Assembly: GCA_035471625.1 (NCBI GenBank)
Contig: DATIPT010000037.1
Span: 58,893-122,892, forward strand
Length of the DNA: 64,000 nt
DNA from: DATEVL01 sp035471625
Lineage (GTDB): Bacteria > Chloroflexota > Anaerolineae > Anaerolineales > E44-bin32
Reading direction: 5' to 3'
Shown piece after piece: positions 39,245-48,017 of the stretch. The notes below the pieces were generated by a model. The model worked only from the letters and a program-made list of their open reading frames with translations, was not told the DNA's origin and did not search any database. The stretch's first letter is position 1; each line of letters begins with the position of its first letter. Made by a program: the position numbers and the translations under genes.

Positions 39245-39490
39245 TCACTCGGCAGCGGCCATCACCGGCAGCATGCCCTCCAGGATGCGCTCGAGGGCCA
39301 TGCTGTGGCTGCAGACGCCGCGCGTCAGGAAGAAGTCGCAGTCGCACGTCCACGCGCCGTCTTGATACGAGACACGGTGCGGGTTGTTCTCGCCGTCGAA
39401 GGTGGCGGCCAACGATTGGACGTGAATGCGGTTCCGCTCTTCAGCGTAGCGCTTGGCCTTCTCAATCTTGCCGATCATCCCATAGTCCAT
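39245..39490 (-). CDS. SWIM-type zinc finger protein, small
   Basis: An 81-residue protein. The C-terminal half has WTCDCDFFLTRGVCSHSMA, a CxC-x7-CxH pattern that fits the SWIM zinc finger; before it comes VQSLAATFDGENNPHRVSYQ, which matches the usual pre-SWIM strand. SWIM domains bind DNA or protein. It stands alone rather than fused to an ATPase. AAGGAG lies 7 bases before ATG 39490; a longer reading starts within the leader. A terminator hairpin follows. Confidence 0.78.
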   Translation of the reverse strand: MDYGMIGKIEKAKRYAEERNRIHVQSLAATFDGENNPHRVSYQDGAWTCDCDFFLTRGVCSHSMALERILEGMLPVMAAAE

Positions 39491-39659
39491 AGCGGCTCCT
39501 TCCCCGAGATCGGGAAACAAAAAGGCACGCGCGCTAGCCGGCCGCGTGCCCTTCAACGGCAATCCTCAATTGGGGTGCAACAACCCGCATAGCGGGGGCC
39601 CTCCTTGAGTGCAGGGACAGTATATCCCTCCGCACGGAGGGAGTCAACGGACGGCCAGC

Positions 39660-41741
39660 CTACGCTTCCTCGGTGGGAATCGGGCCCTGACGGAGGAGGC
39701 CCTCCGCTTCGGCGAGTTCGCTCTCGACGACGATCAGCCGGATGCGGTCACCCGCCCGGAGCTCGGTCGCCCCAGAGGCCAGGACCGTCCGCTCTCCCCG
39801 AATCACCGAGACCACCCGGCATCCCTCCGGAAACGAGAGATCCGCCAGGCGCTTGCCCACGGCAGCATCTTTCTTCTCCAAGACGAGCTCATGCATCGTC
39901 GCCCCCGGGCCCAGCGAAACTCCGCTGGGCCGCTCCTCCCGGCGGACGGTGCCCAGCTCGTAGGCCCGGACGATGTCGTTGCGGCGGACGACCCCCATCA
40001 ACCGGCGCGGATCATCCGGGTCGACGACGGGAAGTCGTGAGAGATCGCGCGGCGCCATCTTGCGCAAGACCGACCGCATGCTCTCGCGCGGGTAGGCCAA
40101 GACCATCGCCCGCGTGGCGATCTCGACAACGGTCAGCCCTTCCAGATCGCTCTCCTCGGCGGCCCGTCGGTAGTCCTCCAGCGACACGATCCCGATCAGG
40201 AGGCCCTGGCGATCCAGCACCGGGAAGGCGTGGGCGTTCGATTGCAGGAAGAGGTCGGGGAGCTCCTTGCACGGAAAGTCGGCGGCGACGGTAACAGGCT
40301 CCCGGCGCATGACCTCGTCGACCCGGACCGAGTCCAGGATGTCGACATCCCGGCCCCGAGCCAGATGAATCCCCCGCCGCACAAGCTTCAAGGTGTAGAT
40401 CGATTCGCTGTGTAGTGCGCTGGCAACGGCAGTGGCAGCGACCACACACGTCATCAACGGCAAGATAATGCGGTAGTCGTCGGTCATCTCGAAGACGATC
40501 AGGATCGCCGAGAGGGGCGCACGCGCCGCCGCAGCGAAGACCCCCGCCATGCCGACGGTGGCATAGCCTCCCGAACCGCTCACCAGCCCTGGCAGCAGGA
40601 GGACCATCAGGCTGCCAAAGGCGCCTCCCAACATCGCACCGGTGAACAGCCCTGGTGCAAACACGCCGCCCGAGTTCCCGGATCCGAGGGTGAGCGAAGT
40701 CGCAATCGGCTTGAGCACGGCCAGGATGAACAGCAGGCCCAGGGGAAGCGTCTGCTGCAACGCCGCTTCGATCGTCGGGAAGCCCGCTCCATACACCTGG
40801 GGCATCACTCGTTCCGTCGAGGGCAGGAATCCGAGGGCCGCCAGGTAGGCGACCGCCAGAAGACCCAGCAGGGCCCCACCGACGGCCGGTTTCAAGACCT
40901 CAGGGAAATGCCAGCCATCGAAGAAGTCCTCCGCGGCGTAGAGCACTCGGATGAAACCGACCCCGACCAGTGCACACAGAACGCCGAGCAGGACATACAG
41001 GCCAAGCTCAGCGGGGTGGCCCAAGGTGTACGCGGGGATATCGAACGCCGGTCGGTTCCCAAGGATGCTGCGCGCGAGTGTGCTCGCCGTCACCGCTGAG
41101 ATCACAACGCTTCCCAGATCACCTGGCTTGAGTTCGCCCAACAGGATTTCGATCGAGAACATCACGCCGGCGATCGGGGCGTTGAACGTGGCGGCGATCC
41201 CGGCGGCCGCCCCACAGGCGACAAGGTTGCGCGTGCGGGTCTCGGAGAAGCGCAGGAACTGCGCCACGCTCGATCCCAGGGCCGAACCCACTTGGACGAT
41301 CGGGCCCTCGCGCCCGGCCGATCCGCCGCTCCCGATGCAGGCCGCCGACGCCAGGACTTTGCCCACCACCACCTGAGGCCGGATCCGCCCGCCGCGCAGC
41401 GCGATGGCCTGCATCACCTCCGGCACCCCATGGCCCTTGGCTTCGCGAGCGAAGTAGAAGATGATCGGCCCGGCGATCAGCCCTCCCAGGGTTGGCGCCA
41501 TCACCAGCCAGACGGCCCATGACCAGCCTAGGGTATCGGGCAGGACAACGTAGAGGAGCTTCGTGACCTGGGCGATAGCATAGATGAAGGCAACCGCACC
41601 AAGGCCCGTGCCCAGGCCGACGAGGCCAGCGATGATCCACTGCACAGCGAGCTCTGAAGGTAGGGCGCGGTCAATCCACGCCGCCACGCGCTCGCCGAGA
41701 GGAGTCCGAGCCTCTGCTTGCACACTCATGGAGGCCGGCAT
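39660..41741 (-). CDS. ClC-family chloride channel/antiporter with CBS and TrkA-C-like domains
   Basis: A 693-residue protein. The channel part (about residues 20-440) has GHGVPEVM in place of GSGIP, GREGPIVQVG with the gating Glu, and SGGVFAPGLFTGAMLGG. A CBS pair lies at about 460-575 (VDEVMRREPVTV, IATRAMVLAYPRE), then a TrkA-C-like domain near 605-680 (HELVLEKKDAAVGKRLADL). The gating Glu points to Cl-/H+ antiport; the Ser-to-His change in the first filter motif is shared by a subgroup of bacterial ClCs. ATG 41741 gives a short leader-like N-terminus; ATG 41729 is also possible. Confidence 0.9.
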   Translation of the reverse strand: MPASMSVQAEARTPLGERVAAWIDRALPSELAVQWIIAGLVGLGTGLGAVAFIYAIAQVTKLLYVVLPDTLGWSWAVWLVMAPTLGGLIAGPIIFYFAREAKGHGVPEVMQAIALRGGRIRPQVVVGKVLASAACIGSGGSAGREGPIVQVGSALGSSVAQFLRFSETRTRNLVACGAAAGIAATFNAPIAGVMFSIEILLGELKPGDLGSVVISAVTASTLARSILGNRPAFDIPAYTLGHPAELGLYVLLGVLCALVGVGFIRVLYAAEDFFDGWHFPEVLKPAVGGALLGLLAVAYLAALGFLPSTERVMPQVYGAGFPTIEAALQQTLPLGLLFILAVLKPIATSLTLGSGNSGGVFAPGLFTGAMLGGAFGSLMVLLLPGLVSGSGGYATVGMAGVFAAAARAPLSAILIVFEMTDDYRIILPLMTCVVAATAVASALHSESIYTLKLVRRGIHLARGRDVDILDSVRVDEVMRREPVTVAADFPCKELPDLFLQSNAHAFPVLDRQGLLIGIVSLEDYRRAAEESDLEGLTVVEIATRAMVLAYPRESMRSVLRKMAPRDLSRLPVVDPDDPRRLMGVVRRNDIVRAYELGTVRREERPSGVSLGPGATMHELVLEKKDAAVGKRLADLSFPEGCRVVSVIRGERTVLASGATELRAGDRIRLIVVESELAEAEGLLRQGPIPTEEA

Positions 41742-41773
41742 TGTACCCCCGCGTGGCCGGGGGGACCGGCGGC

Positions 41774-42796
41774 TCAGCCGCCGATGTATGACATCTCGAT
41801 CTTGGGGAGGTCGGCGGTCTCCGAGGTCCGGATCTCGGAATAGCGGTCGATGCGAGCGCCCCAGATCTCCCGCAGGCGCGCCGCGATCGCCTCGTCGCCG
41901 GTTCCGTCGCGCAGGAGCGTCCGAAGATCGGTCCCTTTGGTAGCGAAGAGGCACGTGAACAGGCGGCCATCCGCCGAGAGACGGGCGCGCGTGCAGGCGC
42001 CGCAGAACGGCTGTGTCACGGAGGCGATCAAGCCGATCTCGCCGCCCCCATCCCGGTAGCGATAGCGATTGGCCACCTCGCCAGGGTAGTTCGCCTCGAC
42101 CGGCACCAGGGGATAGGCGGCCTGCAACCGCCTCAGGATCTCCGCTGCCGGGACAACCTGGTCGAGCCGCCAGCCATTCGTGTGCCCGACGTCCATGAAC
42201 TCGATGAAGCGCAGGACGATTCCGGTTCCGCGGAAATGGTCGGCCATCGGAAGGATGCTGTGCTCGTTCACCCCGCGCTTGACGACCATGTTGACCTTGA
42301 CCGGCGTCAGGCCGGCGGCGACGGCGGCCTCGATCCCCCCCAGGACGCGCGCCACCGGGAAATCGACGTCATTCATCTTCATGAACGTTTCATCGTCGAG
42401 GGCATCCAGGCTGACCGAAACCCGCTTCAGGCCAGCGGCCCGCAAGGCCTGTACCTTGTCCTGGAGGAGCGAGCCGTTGGTCGTCAGGGTCAGGTCGAGG
42501 CCCGGCAGATCCGCCAGCAAGGAAACCAGGACTTCGAGCTCCCGCCGCAGAAGCGGCTCCCCCCCGGTCAACCGCACCTTGGTGATCCCCAACTCGCCAG
42601 AGAGGCGAACGACGCGCTGGATCTCCTCGAAGGTCAACAGGCTCGGCTTCGGCAGGAACTCGTAGTCGCGGCCAAAGATCTCCTTCGGCATGCAGTAGAT
42701 GCAGCGGAAGTTGCAGCGGTCGGTGACCGAAATGCGCAGATCGCGCAGCGGGCGGTTCAGCCGATCAATCGGGAGGGCCGGCGGAGAAGCGGGCAT
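41774..42796 (-). CDS. moaA: GTP 3',8-cyclase MoaA
   Basis: A 340-residue radical SAM enzyme of molybdenum cofactor synthesis. Cys28, Cys32 and Cys35 (TDRCNFRCIYC) bind the SAM-linked [4Fe-4S] cluster; the C-terminal cluster uses CGACTRARLSADG and LFTCLF. TGGEPLLRREL and the terminal GG are kept. It converts GTP to 3',8-cyclo-7,8-dihydroGTP for MoaC. No other mo genes are in the window. ATG 42796 is used; there is no strong ribosome binding site. It follows the SHOCT gene on the same strand. Confidence 0.95.
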   Translation of the reverse strand: MPASPPALPIDRLNRPLRDLRISVTDRCNFRCIYCMPKEIFGRDYEFLPKPSLLTFEEIQRVVRLSGELGITKVRLTGGEPLLRRELEVLVSLLADLPGLDLTLTTNGSLLQDKVQALRAAGLKRVSVSLDALDDETFMKMNDVDFPVARVLGGIEAAVAAGLTPVKVNMVVKRGVNEHSILPMADHFRGTGIVLRFIEFMDVGHTNGWRLDQVVPAAEILRRLQAAYPLVPVEANYPGEVANRYRYRDGGGEIGLIASVTQPFCGACTRARLSADGRLFTCLFATKGTDLRTLLRDGTGDEAIAARLREIWGARIDRYSEIRTSETADLPKIEMSYIGG

Positions 42797-42854
42797 GGGG
42801 CGTCTTGTGATCCTAACATAGCGCCCCTTGCCCTTCAAGACAACCTCGAAACCG

Positions 42855-43082
42855 CTACGCCTCCAGATCGCGCCGCATCGTCTCGTAGGTTTCGCGGTCG
42901 ATCTCGCCCCGGGCGTAGCGCTCATCCAGGATCTGCCGAGGCGTTGCCCCGCCTCCGACAGGAGGCTGCACGCTGCCGCCGGCGGTGAAGATGGATTTCA
43001 CGAGCCAGACCCCTCCGAGGATCATCACCGCGGTGAAGAAGAAGAAGAGCAGCACGCCGAAACCCATCCCCATTCCCATCAT
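42855..43082 (-). CDS. SHOCT domain membrane protein
   Basis: A 75-residue protein with one N-terminal membrane helix (about residues 7-32, preceded by MMGMGMGFG) and a C-terminal SHOCT helix pair (ATPRQILDERYARGEIDRET then YETMRRDLEA). SHOCT proteins are accessory adaptors, often near two-component or transporter genes. The Met-rich start resembles that of its neighbours. It lies 113 bases after the sensor kinase gene on the same strand. Confidence 0.85.
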   Translation of the reverse strand: MMGMGMGFGVLLFFFFTAVMILGGVWLVKSIFTAGGSVQPPVGGGATPRQILDERYARGEIDRETYETMRRDLEA

Positions 43083-43195
43083 CTGTGTCCGCTCCTCTCG
43101 TGGCGGGTCCAGCAGCGTGCCCTGTCCATCCCGATCATGCCCCCGGTCGTTGTCCGTGGGTTGTGACGTTGATGAAGCTTCGGTAAAGGTTCCGG

Positions 43196-44329
43196 TCAGG
43201 AGGCGACGGGCAGCGCGAAAACGAACCGGCTCCCTTTCCCAAGCCCGGGACTCTCCGCCCGCAGGCTTCCGCCCTGCGCCTCCGCAAGGTGCTGTGCGAT
43301 CGTCAGGCCGATCCCGCTGCCACCCCCGGCGCGCGACCGCGATCGATCGACTCGGTAGAAACGGGTGAAGACCTGCGGCAGCTGGTCGGCGGCAATCCCG
43401 ATCCCCTCGTCGATGACCTCGATTTCTACCCGGCCGCCGGCCTCCCCCGCCCGTATCGTCACACCCCGACCGGACGGCGTGTACTGCAGGGCATTGCCCA
43501 GGATGTTCAGCAACACCTGACCGGCGCGCTCCTCGTCGGCGCGAACTCGCGGGAGGGCCGGCGGCACCTCCGACCGCAAGGTCACCCCTTTCTCCTCAAA
43601 CTGGCGGGCGAGGCGTTCGACGGCAACCTCGACCATGTGCCGGGGGTCGACCGACCGTATCTCCAGCGCGAAAGCCCGGGCCTCCGCCCGGCTCAGCTCT
43701 TGCAGATCCTCGACGAGCCTTTGGAGCCGACCCGTCTCCGCTTGGAGCCCGAGCAGGGTCTCTTCATCGGCCGGTAGGACTCCGTCCATCAGCCCTTCCA
43801 GCGAACCGCGCACGATACTGAGCGGCGTCCGCAGCTCATGGGCGACGTCGGCGATCAGTTGACGACGCACGGCCTCGATTCGCTCCAGCTTGGAGGCCAG
43901 CTGGTTCAGACTGACGGCGAGCTGCTCCAACTCGTCCATGTCCTCTGGGGCCACTCGTCCCAAAGGAACCCGCTCATCGAAATGACCGTCGGCGATCCGA
44001 CGACTGGCAGTCATCATTTGGCGGACAGGGTCGACCACACGCCGGCTGATGAGGATGCTCAGAATCACGGCTGCGGCGGTGGCCGCACCGGCCGCCCAGG
44101 TGAGCGCCTCGGCCGCGGCGGCCCGGTAGCCGACGAAGAGATCAGACTCCAGACTCATCCCCATGTCCCCCATCATGGACCCCATGGCTGCCAGGTGCCG
44201 ATCGAAAGCCGCCGGGACCGTCAGTGCCGATGCGAGCGCCAGGACCGCCACTCCAACCAGGATGACCACGAAGTAGGAAAGGAGGAACTTCAAGCCGAGG
44301 CGACGCCGGACGGCACGGAACATGCTCAT
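43196..44329 (-). CDS. sensor histidine kinase with Met-rich extracytoplasmic loop
   Basis: A 377-residue membrane kinase. Helices at about 15-38 and 68-92 flank a short extracytoplasmic loop that contains MGSMMGDMGM (residues 49-58). HAMP follows (SRRVVDPVRQMMTAS), then the H-box DVAHELRTPLS, N-box NILGNALQY, and GGGSGIGLTIAQHLA. Methionine-rich loops suggest sensing of copper or silver, though small Met-rich loops can also be structural. The start ATG overlaps the response regulator stop (ATGA). Confidence 0.9.
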   Translation of the reverse strand: MSMFRAVRRRLGLKFLLSYFVVILVGVAVLALASALTVPAAFDRHLAAMGSMMGDMGMSLESDLFVGYRAAAAEALTWAAGAATAAAVILSILISRRVVDPVRQMMTASRRIADGHFDERVPLGRVAPEDMDELEQLAVSLNQLASKLERIEAVRRQLIADVAHELRTPLSIVRGSLEGLMDGVLPADEETLLGLQAETGRLQRLVEDLQELSRAEARAFALEIRSVDPRHMVEVAVERLARQFEEKGVTLRSEVPPALPRVRADEERAGQVLLNILGNALQYTPSGRGVTIRAGEAGGRVEIEVIDEGIGIAADQLPQVFTRFYRVDRSRSRAGGGSGIGLTIAQHLAEAQGGSLRAESPGLGKGSRFVFALPVAS

Positions 44330-45012
44330 CCTGGATCCCCCTCGAACCGATACCCGGCCCCGCGGACGGTGGCGATGAAGCGGTCGTCGCCCAGCTTCCG
44401 GCGGATGTGGCCGATGTGGACATCGACGACGCGATCCTCGCCGTAGTAGTCGTACCCCCAGACTCTCTCAAGAAGCTGTTGTCGACTGAGGACCCGCCCC
44501 GGATGCTCCGCCAGCGCCCGGAGCAGATCGAATTCGGTGGTCGTCAGCTCGATCGGGGCGTCGTCGACCCACACCTTCCGACTTCCGGTCTCAACTCGCA
44601 GGCGGGGAAAGGCAAGGACAGATTCCTCGAGCAGGCTCTTTCCCGGGCGCATTCGCCGCAACCCGGCCTTCACTCGGGCGGTCAATTCCCGCGGGCTGAA
44701 CGGCTTGGCGAGGTAGTCGTCGGCGCCAACGGACAGGCCGACGATCTTGTCCGTCTCGTCCGCTTTCGCCGTGAGCAGAATGACATAGGCGTCGGATTCT
44801 CGCCGAAGCTGGGTCAGGAGCTCGAGGCCGTCAAAGCCGGGCAACAGGATGTCGAGGATGATCAGATCGGGTTTGAAACTCCGGGCCGCCTTCAGACCGC
44901 CGGGCCCGTCGCCGGCGGTCTGGACGAGGTAGCCCTCGGGGCGTAGGTACGCCGTGACCAGCGAGACCAACTGCGGCTCATCATCGACGACGAGGATCTT
45001 CGCCCCAGGCAT
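44326..45012 (-). CDS. OmpR/PhoB-family response regulator
   Basis: A 228-residue regulator. The receiver domain has the acidic pair in KILVVDDEPQLV, phosphorylatable Asp in LIILDILLPGFDG, then VILLTAKADE and ADDYLAKPFSPREL. The C-terminal winged helix has ELTTTEFDLLRALAEHPG and RVVDVHIGHIRRKLG, giving OmpR/PhoB. It is the partner of the downstream kinase (4-base overlap). ATG 45012 is used, with AGGGGA close upstream. The target promoters were not found. Confidence 0.92.
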   Translation of the reverse strand: MPGAKILVVDDEPQLVSLVTAYLRPEGYLVQTAGDGPGGLKAARSFKPDLIILDILLPGFDGLELLTQLRRESDAYVILLTAKADETDKIVGLSVGADDYLAKPFSPRELTARVKAGLRRMRPGKSLLEESVLAFPRLRVETGSRKVWVDDAPIELTTTEFDLLRALAEHPGRVLSRQQLLERVWGYDYYGEDRVVDVHIGHIRRKLGDDRFIATVRGAGYRFEGDPG

Positions 45013-45095
45013 TTCCCCTAACCCCCGATCCCGGCACAACGGCCGCGCCTGTCACCCAGGCGCGGTCAGCGGTCCTGCCCTCCATGCTAGCGAAG

Positions 45096-45127
45096 GCGGC
45101 CGCCACCTGTCAACCGGTGGCGGCCGC
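45096..45127 (-). terminator. hairpin after the Met-rich protein gene
   Basis: A perfect 12-base-pair stem (GCGGCCGCCACC and complement) with 8-base loop starts 12 bases beyond the minus-strand stop at 45140 and ends before the regulator gene, followed on the minus strand by CTTCGC. Confidence 0.5.
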
Positions 45128-45139
45128 TTTCGTAGAGAC

Positions 45140-46015
45140 CTACTCGGCGTGGACTTCTGACATCTCGATGAATGCACCGTGCCAGGTGTGCGGAAAGACG
45201 TCGCCCGTGACGCCGTGGACACTCAGCATGCCCACCGTCCGATCGCCCTGCTCGATATGCAAGGTGTAGTAGCCGTAGAAGCGGTCGGCATGATCAGCGG
45301 CCCGGTAGCCCTCCCCGGAACGGTCCAGGTAGGCTTGGGCAAGGGCGACTGCCTCCGCCGGGGTGACAGCCATCTCGGTCGGGTCGGGGCTCGCCGGCAG
45401 TCCCCACAAGCCCCCCTTCATCCCTTGGCCGAGCGCCCCCATCATCCCGCCCTGACCGGTCATGTGCCCATACTTCGTGTTCCACATCACGTTCGGACCG
45501 GGCTCGGGGTAGACCGCCAGCGTCAACGGATCGACCAACACTTCCATCGCGCCGATACCGGTGCTCGCCTCGACGATCTCAGCGTAGGCGTGGTTCTCGA
45601 AGATCATGATCTCGGCGACCCGCAGGTCGTCCTCCGCAAAGCTCGCCAGATACCGGTCGAGGGCGGCCTCGGCCTGGTCGAGAGTCAGCGGGTCCGCGCC
45701 GGACGACCAGAGACCGCCCATCATGCCGCCGGGCGTCCCCATCATGCCGCCGAATCCCCGCCACCTCGCGCCGAAACCCATCATTCCATGGAAGCCTCCC
45801 GCACGTCCGCCCCGGGAGCCACCAAACCCAGGGACGCCGGCCGGGTACGAAGCCATCATTCCAGGGCCCCAGATCACGGATGCCCGGTCCGTCCACATCG
45901 GCCAGGCGGCTTGCCCGAGAGTCAGCCGGCCGACGACGAAGCCGCCAAAGATCAGCAGCGCGACGAGAGCCAGTCCGCCAACAACAACCAGAACCGTCTT
46001 CACACCATTGCTCAT
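45140..46015 (-). CDS. exported Met-rich protein with PepSY-like repeats
   Basis: A 291-residue membrane-anchored protein. Helix at about 6-30. The extracytoplasmic part begins with a Gly/Met/Phe-rich segment (FHGMMGFGARWRGFGGMMG, GGMMGGLW). Two PepSY-like segments follow: LTLDQAEAALDRYLASFAED with IMIFENHAYAEIV near residues 115-150, and VTPAEAVALAQAYLDRSGEG later. These domains are often inhibitory or metal-linked. Met clusters favour binding of Cu(I) or Ag(I). ATG 46015 has GGAGGAGG 8 bases upstream. It lies just upstream of the two-component genes with a hairpin between. Confidence 0.7.
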   Translation of the reverse strand: MSNGVKTVLVVVGGLALVALLIFGGFVVGRLTLGQAAWPMWTDRASVIWGPGMMASYPAGVPGFGGSRGGRAGGFHGMMGFGARWRGFGGMMGTPGGMMGGLWSSGADPLTLDQAEAALDRYLASFAEDDLRVAEIMIFENHAYAEIVEASTGIGAMEVLVDPLTLAVYPEPGPNVMWNTKYGHMTGQGGMMGALGQGMKGGLWGLPASPDPTEMAVTPAEAVALAQAYLDRSGEGYRAADHADRFYGYYTLHIEQGDRTVGMLSVHGVTGDVFPHTWHGAFIEMSEVHAE

Positions 46016-46174
46016 GGAGAGCCTCCTCCCAGATCTCGGTGCCGACAAGACCCAAGCACCTGACAGGAAGGGTAGGCGATCTCGGTGAAGCGCTCATGGA
46101 CGAACGATGAAGTTTCTGCAAACCTCCCGGCCAGGCCACCCGCCCGGACGGGGCCTCCCGCGAGCCCGGAGACC

Positions 46175-46182
46175 GGTATAAT
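46175..46182 (+). promoter_or_regulatory. extended -10 promoter element
   Basis: GGTATAAT ends 24 bases before the ATG at 46207. No clear -35 hexamer. The leader contains AGGGAG (46196-46201). Confidence 0.6.
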
Positions 46183-46206
46183 TCCGCGCGAACTAGGGAG
46201 CGGAGC

Positions 46207-46554
46207 ATGAGCGACCCTCAGCGCAAGATCGTCCCCAGCGAAGGCAGCGGCCTGCTGTACGAACTCGGCGTCCGCCTCAAGCTGATTCTCCGCCTGATGG
46301 GAGATCGGCGCGTCAACCCACTGCTGAAACTGCTCCCGGTCGGGACCCTGGCCTACCTCGTCGTTCCCGACCTGGTCATCGGGCCGATCGACGACGCCGT
46401 CGTGATCTGGCTCGGGAGTGTCCTGTTCGTCGAGCTGTGCCCGCCGGAGGTCGTCAAGGAACACATGGACTCGCTACGCTCGGTGGTCGACGCCGAGTGG
46501 CGAGACGTCGACGACTCCGAAAAGCCGCCGCCCCAGATCAACGACGCCAGCTAG
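46207..46554 (+). CDS. DUF1232-like small membrane protein
   Basis: A 115-residue protein. A basic amphipathic N-terminal part is followed by VNPLLKLLPVGTLAYLVVPD and IGPIDDAVVIWLGSVLFVEL, in which the L-LLP..AYL..P motif and the ..P.DD pattern resemble DUF1232 (YkvA) proteins. The C-terminal tail is acidic and rich in Pro. One or two membrane helices are likely. An extended -10 element lies upstream and AGGGAG precedes the ATG. Function unknown. It converges with rimO. Confidence 0.68.
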   Translation: MSDPQRKIVPSEGSGLLYELGVRLKLILRLMGDRRVNPLLKLLPVGTLAYLVVPDLVIGPIDDAVVIWLGSVLFVELCPPEVVKEHMDSLRSVVDAEWRDVDDSEKPPPQINDAS

Positions 46555-46643
46555 ATCCCGCGCCGGTAGGTTTCCAGGATCCCGGAACGGAAGAAGGTGA
46601 CAGGGGGCCCCGCCAGGCGGGTGTCTAGGCCGGGACTGGCGGC

Positions 46644-48017
46644 CTACCCGGCCCCGCTTGCCTGTGGGGCGACCTCGATCGGGGTGGACGTTCGGTCGGG
46701 AATCCCGGTCAGGTCATAAGCCAACGCGCCCGTCACCCGCACGGGGACGATGTCGCCCGGCGGGATGTCCCCTTCCAGGATCACCATACCGTCGATCTCC
46801 GGAGCATCCCGGTAGCTGCGGCCCAGGGTGATTCCATCTGCAGCCCCTTCGACCAAGACCGGCAAGACGCGTCCGACCAACGCCAGATTCTTCTCCAGGG
46901 AGATCCGCTGTTGTGCTTCCATCAGCCGCCGGCGTCGGTCTTCCTTGACCTCGGCCGGGATCGGGTCGCCCAGAGGCTCGCTCGCCGTTCCGGGCTCAAA
47001 CGAAAACGGGAACACCCCGACCCGATCGAAGCGCATCGACTCGACGAAGTCGAGCAAAGTCTCGAACTCCGCCTCGGTCTCACCGGGGTACCCGACGATG
47101 AACGTCGTTCGGAGCGCCAGATCGGGGATTGTTTGGCGCATCCGCTCGAGCGCGCCCCTCACCGCCACCATGTTGGCCGGGCGGCGCATCCGCCGGAGCA
47201 TCTCCGGATGGGCGTGCTGCAACGGCATATCCAGGTACGGCAATAGCCGGGGCTCAGCCGCCATCAGGTCGGTCAGGCGCGGGCTGACCGCCCCCGGATA
47301 CGCGTACAGCAGTCGCAGCCAATCGATCTTCGGCGCCGCCGCGAGCAGGGCCTCCAACAGGCGGACCAGGCCGTCACGCATTCCCAGGTCGTGGCCATAG
47401 TCGGTAGTGTCCTGCGCGATCAGAATCACTTCTCGCACGCCCTGATGTTCCAGCGCTCGCGCTTCTTCCACCAGGGTCTCAATCGGTCGGCTGACCGCCG
47501 GACCCTTGATCAGCGGTATGGCGCAGAAGGCGCATGGTCTTCGGCAACCGTCGGCGATCTTGAGGTAGGCGCTCCCACCCTGCACCGCCGCCCGCAGCAC
47601 CCCGCGCTCATCCCTCCCGACGCTGGGAGCATCCGGCAGCGCGTAGTGGGTCTCGGGGTCTCCTTCTCGAAGGCTCCGTACGACGTTGACGATATCCATC
47701 CAACGTCGCGTGCCGAGGAGCCCATCGATCTCCGGGACTTCACGCACCACGTCCACGCCATAGCGCTGGGTCAGGCATCCGGCGGCGATCAGGAGTTGGC
47801 CCGGGCGCTTCCCGGCAGCCAGGCGCCGCAGGTGATCGAAGGACTCCTCCCGGGCCGGGCCGATGAAGCCGCAGGTATTGACGATCAGGACGTCCGCCCC
47901 AGCAGGCTCCACGCTGGCGCGGTAGCCCTCCTGCCGAAGCAGGCTGGCCATGGACTCGGAGTCGACGGTATTCTTGGCGCAGCCAAGCGAGACGAGGTGA
48001 AAGCGGCCTGTGTTCAT
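46644..48017 (-). CDS. rimO: ribosomal protein S12 methylthiotransferase RimO
   Basis: A 457-residue radical SAM enzyme that methylthiolates an Asp of ribosomal protein S12. The N-terminal UPF0004 domain has SLGCAKNTVDSE and VNTCGFIGPAREES, with Cys residues of the second iron-sulfur cluster; the radical SAM motif is CRRPCAFCAIPLIKG; the C-terminal TRAM domain has VLVEGAADGITLGRSY. All expected features are present and the length is normal. ATG 48017 overlaps the RodZ gene stop (ATGA), so they are co-transcribed. Confidence 0.95.
   Translation of the reverse strand: MNTGRFHLVSLGCAKNTVDSESMASLLRQEGYRASVEPAGADVLIVNTCGFIGPAREESFDHLRRLAAGKRPGQLLIAAGCLTQRYGVDVVREVPEIDGLLGTRRWMDIVNVVRSLREGDPETHYALPDAPSVGRDERGVLRAAVQGGSAYLKIADGCRRPCAFCAIPLIKGPAVSRPIETLVEEARALEHQGVREVILIAQDTTDYGHDLGMRDGLVRLLEALLAAAPKIDWLRLLYAYPGAVSPRLTDLMAAEPRLLPYLDMPLQHAHPEMLRRMRRPANMVAVRGALERMRQTIPDLALRTTFIVGYPGETEAEFETLLDFVESMRFDRVGVFPFSFEPGTASEPLGDPIPAEVKEDRRRRLMEAQQRISLEKNLALVGRVLPVLVEGAADGITLGRSYRDAPEIDGMVILEGDIPPGDIVPVRVTGALAYDLTGIPDRTSTPIEVAPQASGAG

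Noticed and set aside
46555..46643. A small gene between the DUF1232-like gene and rimO.
   Set aside because: The frames there have no ribosome binding site and no recognisable protein; I see only a GC-rich convergent intergenic stretch.
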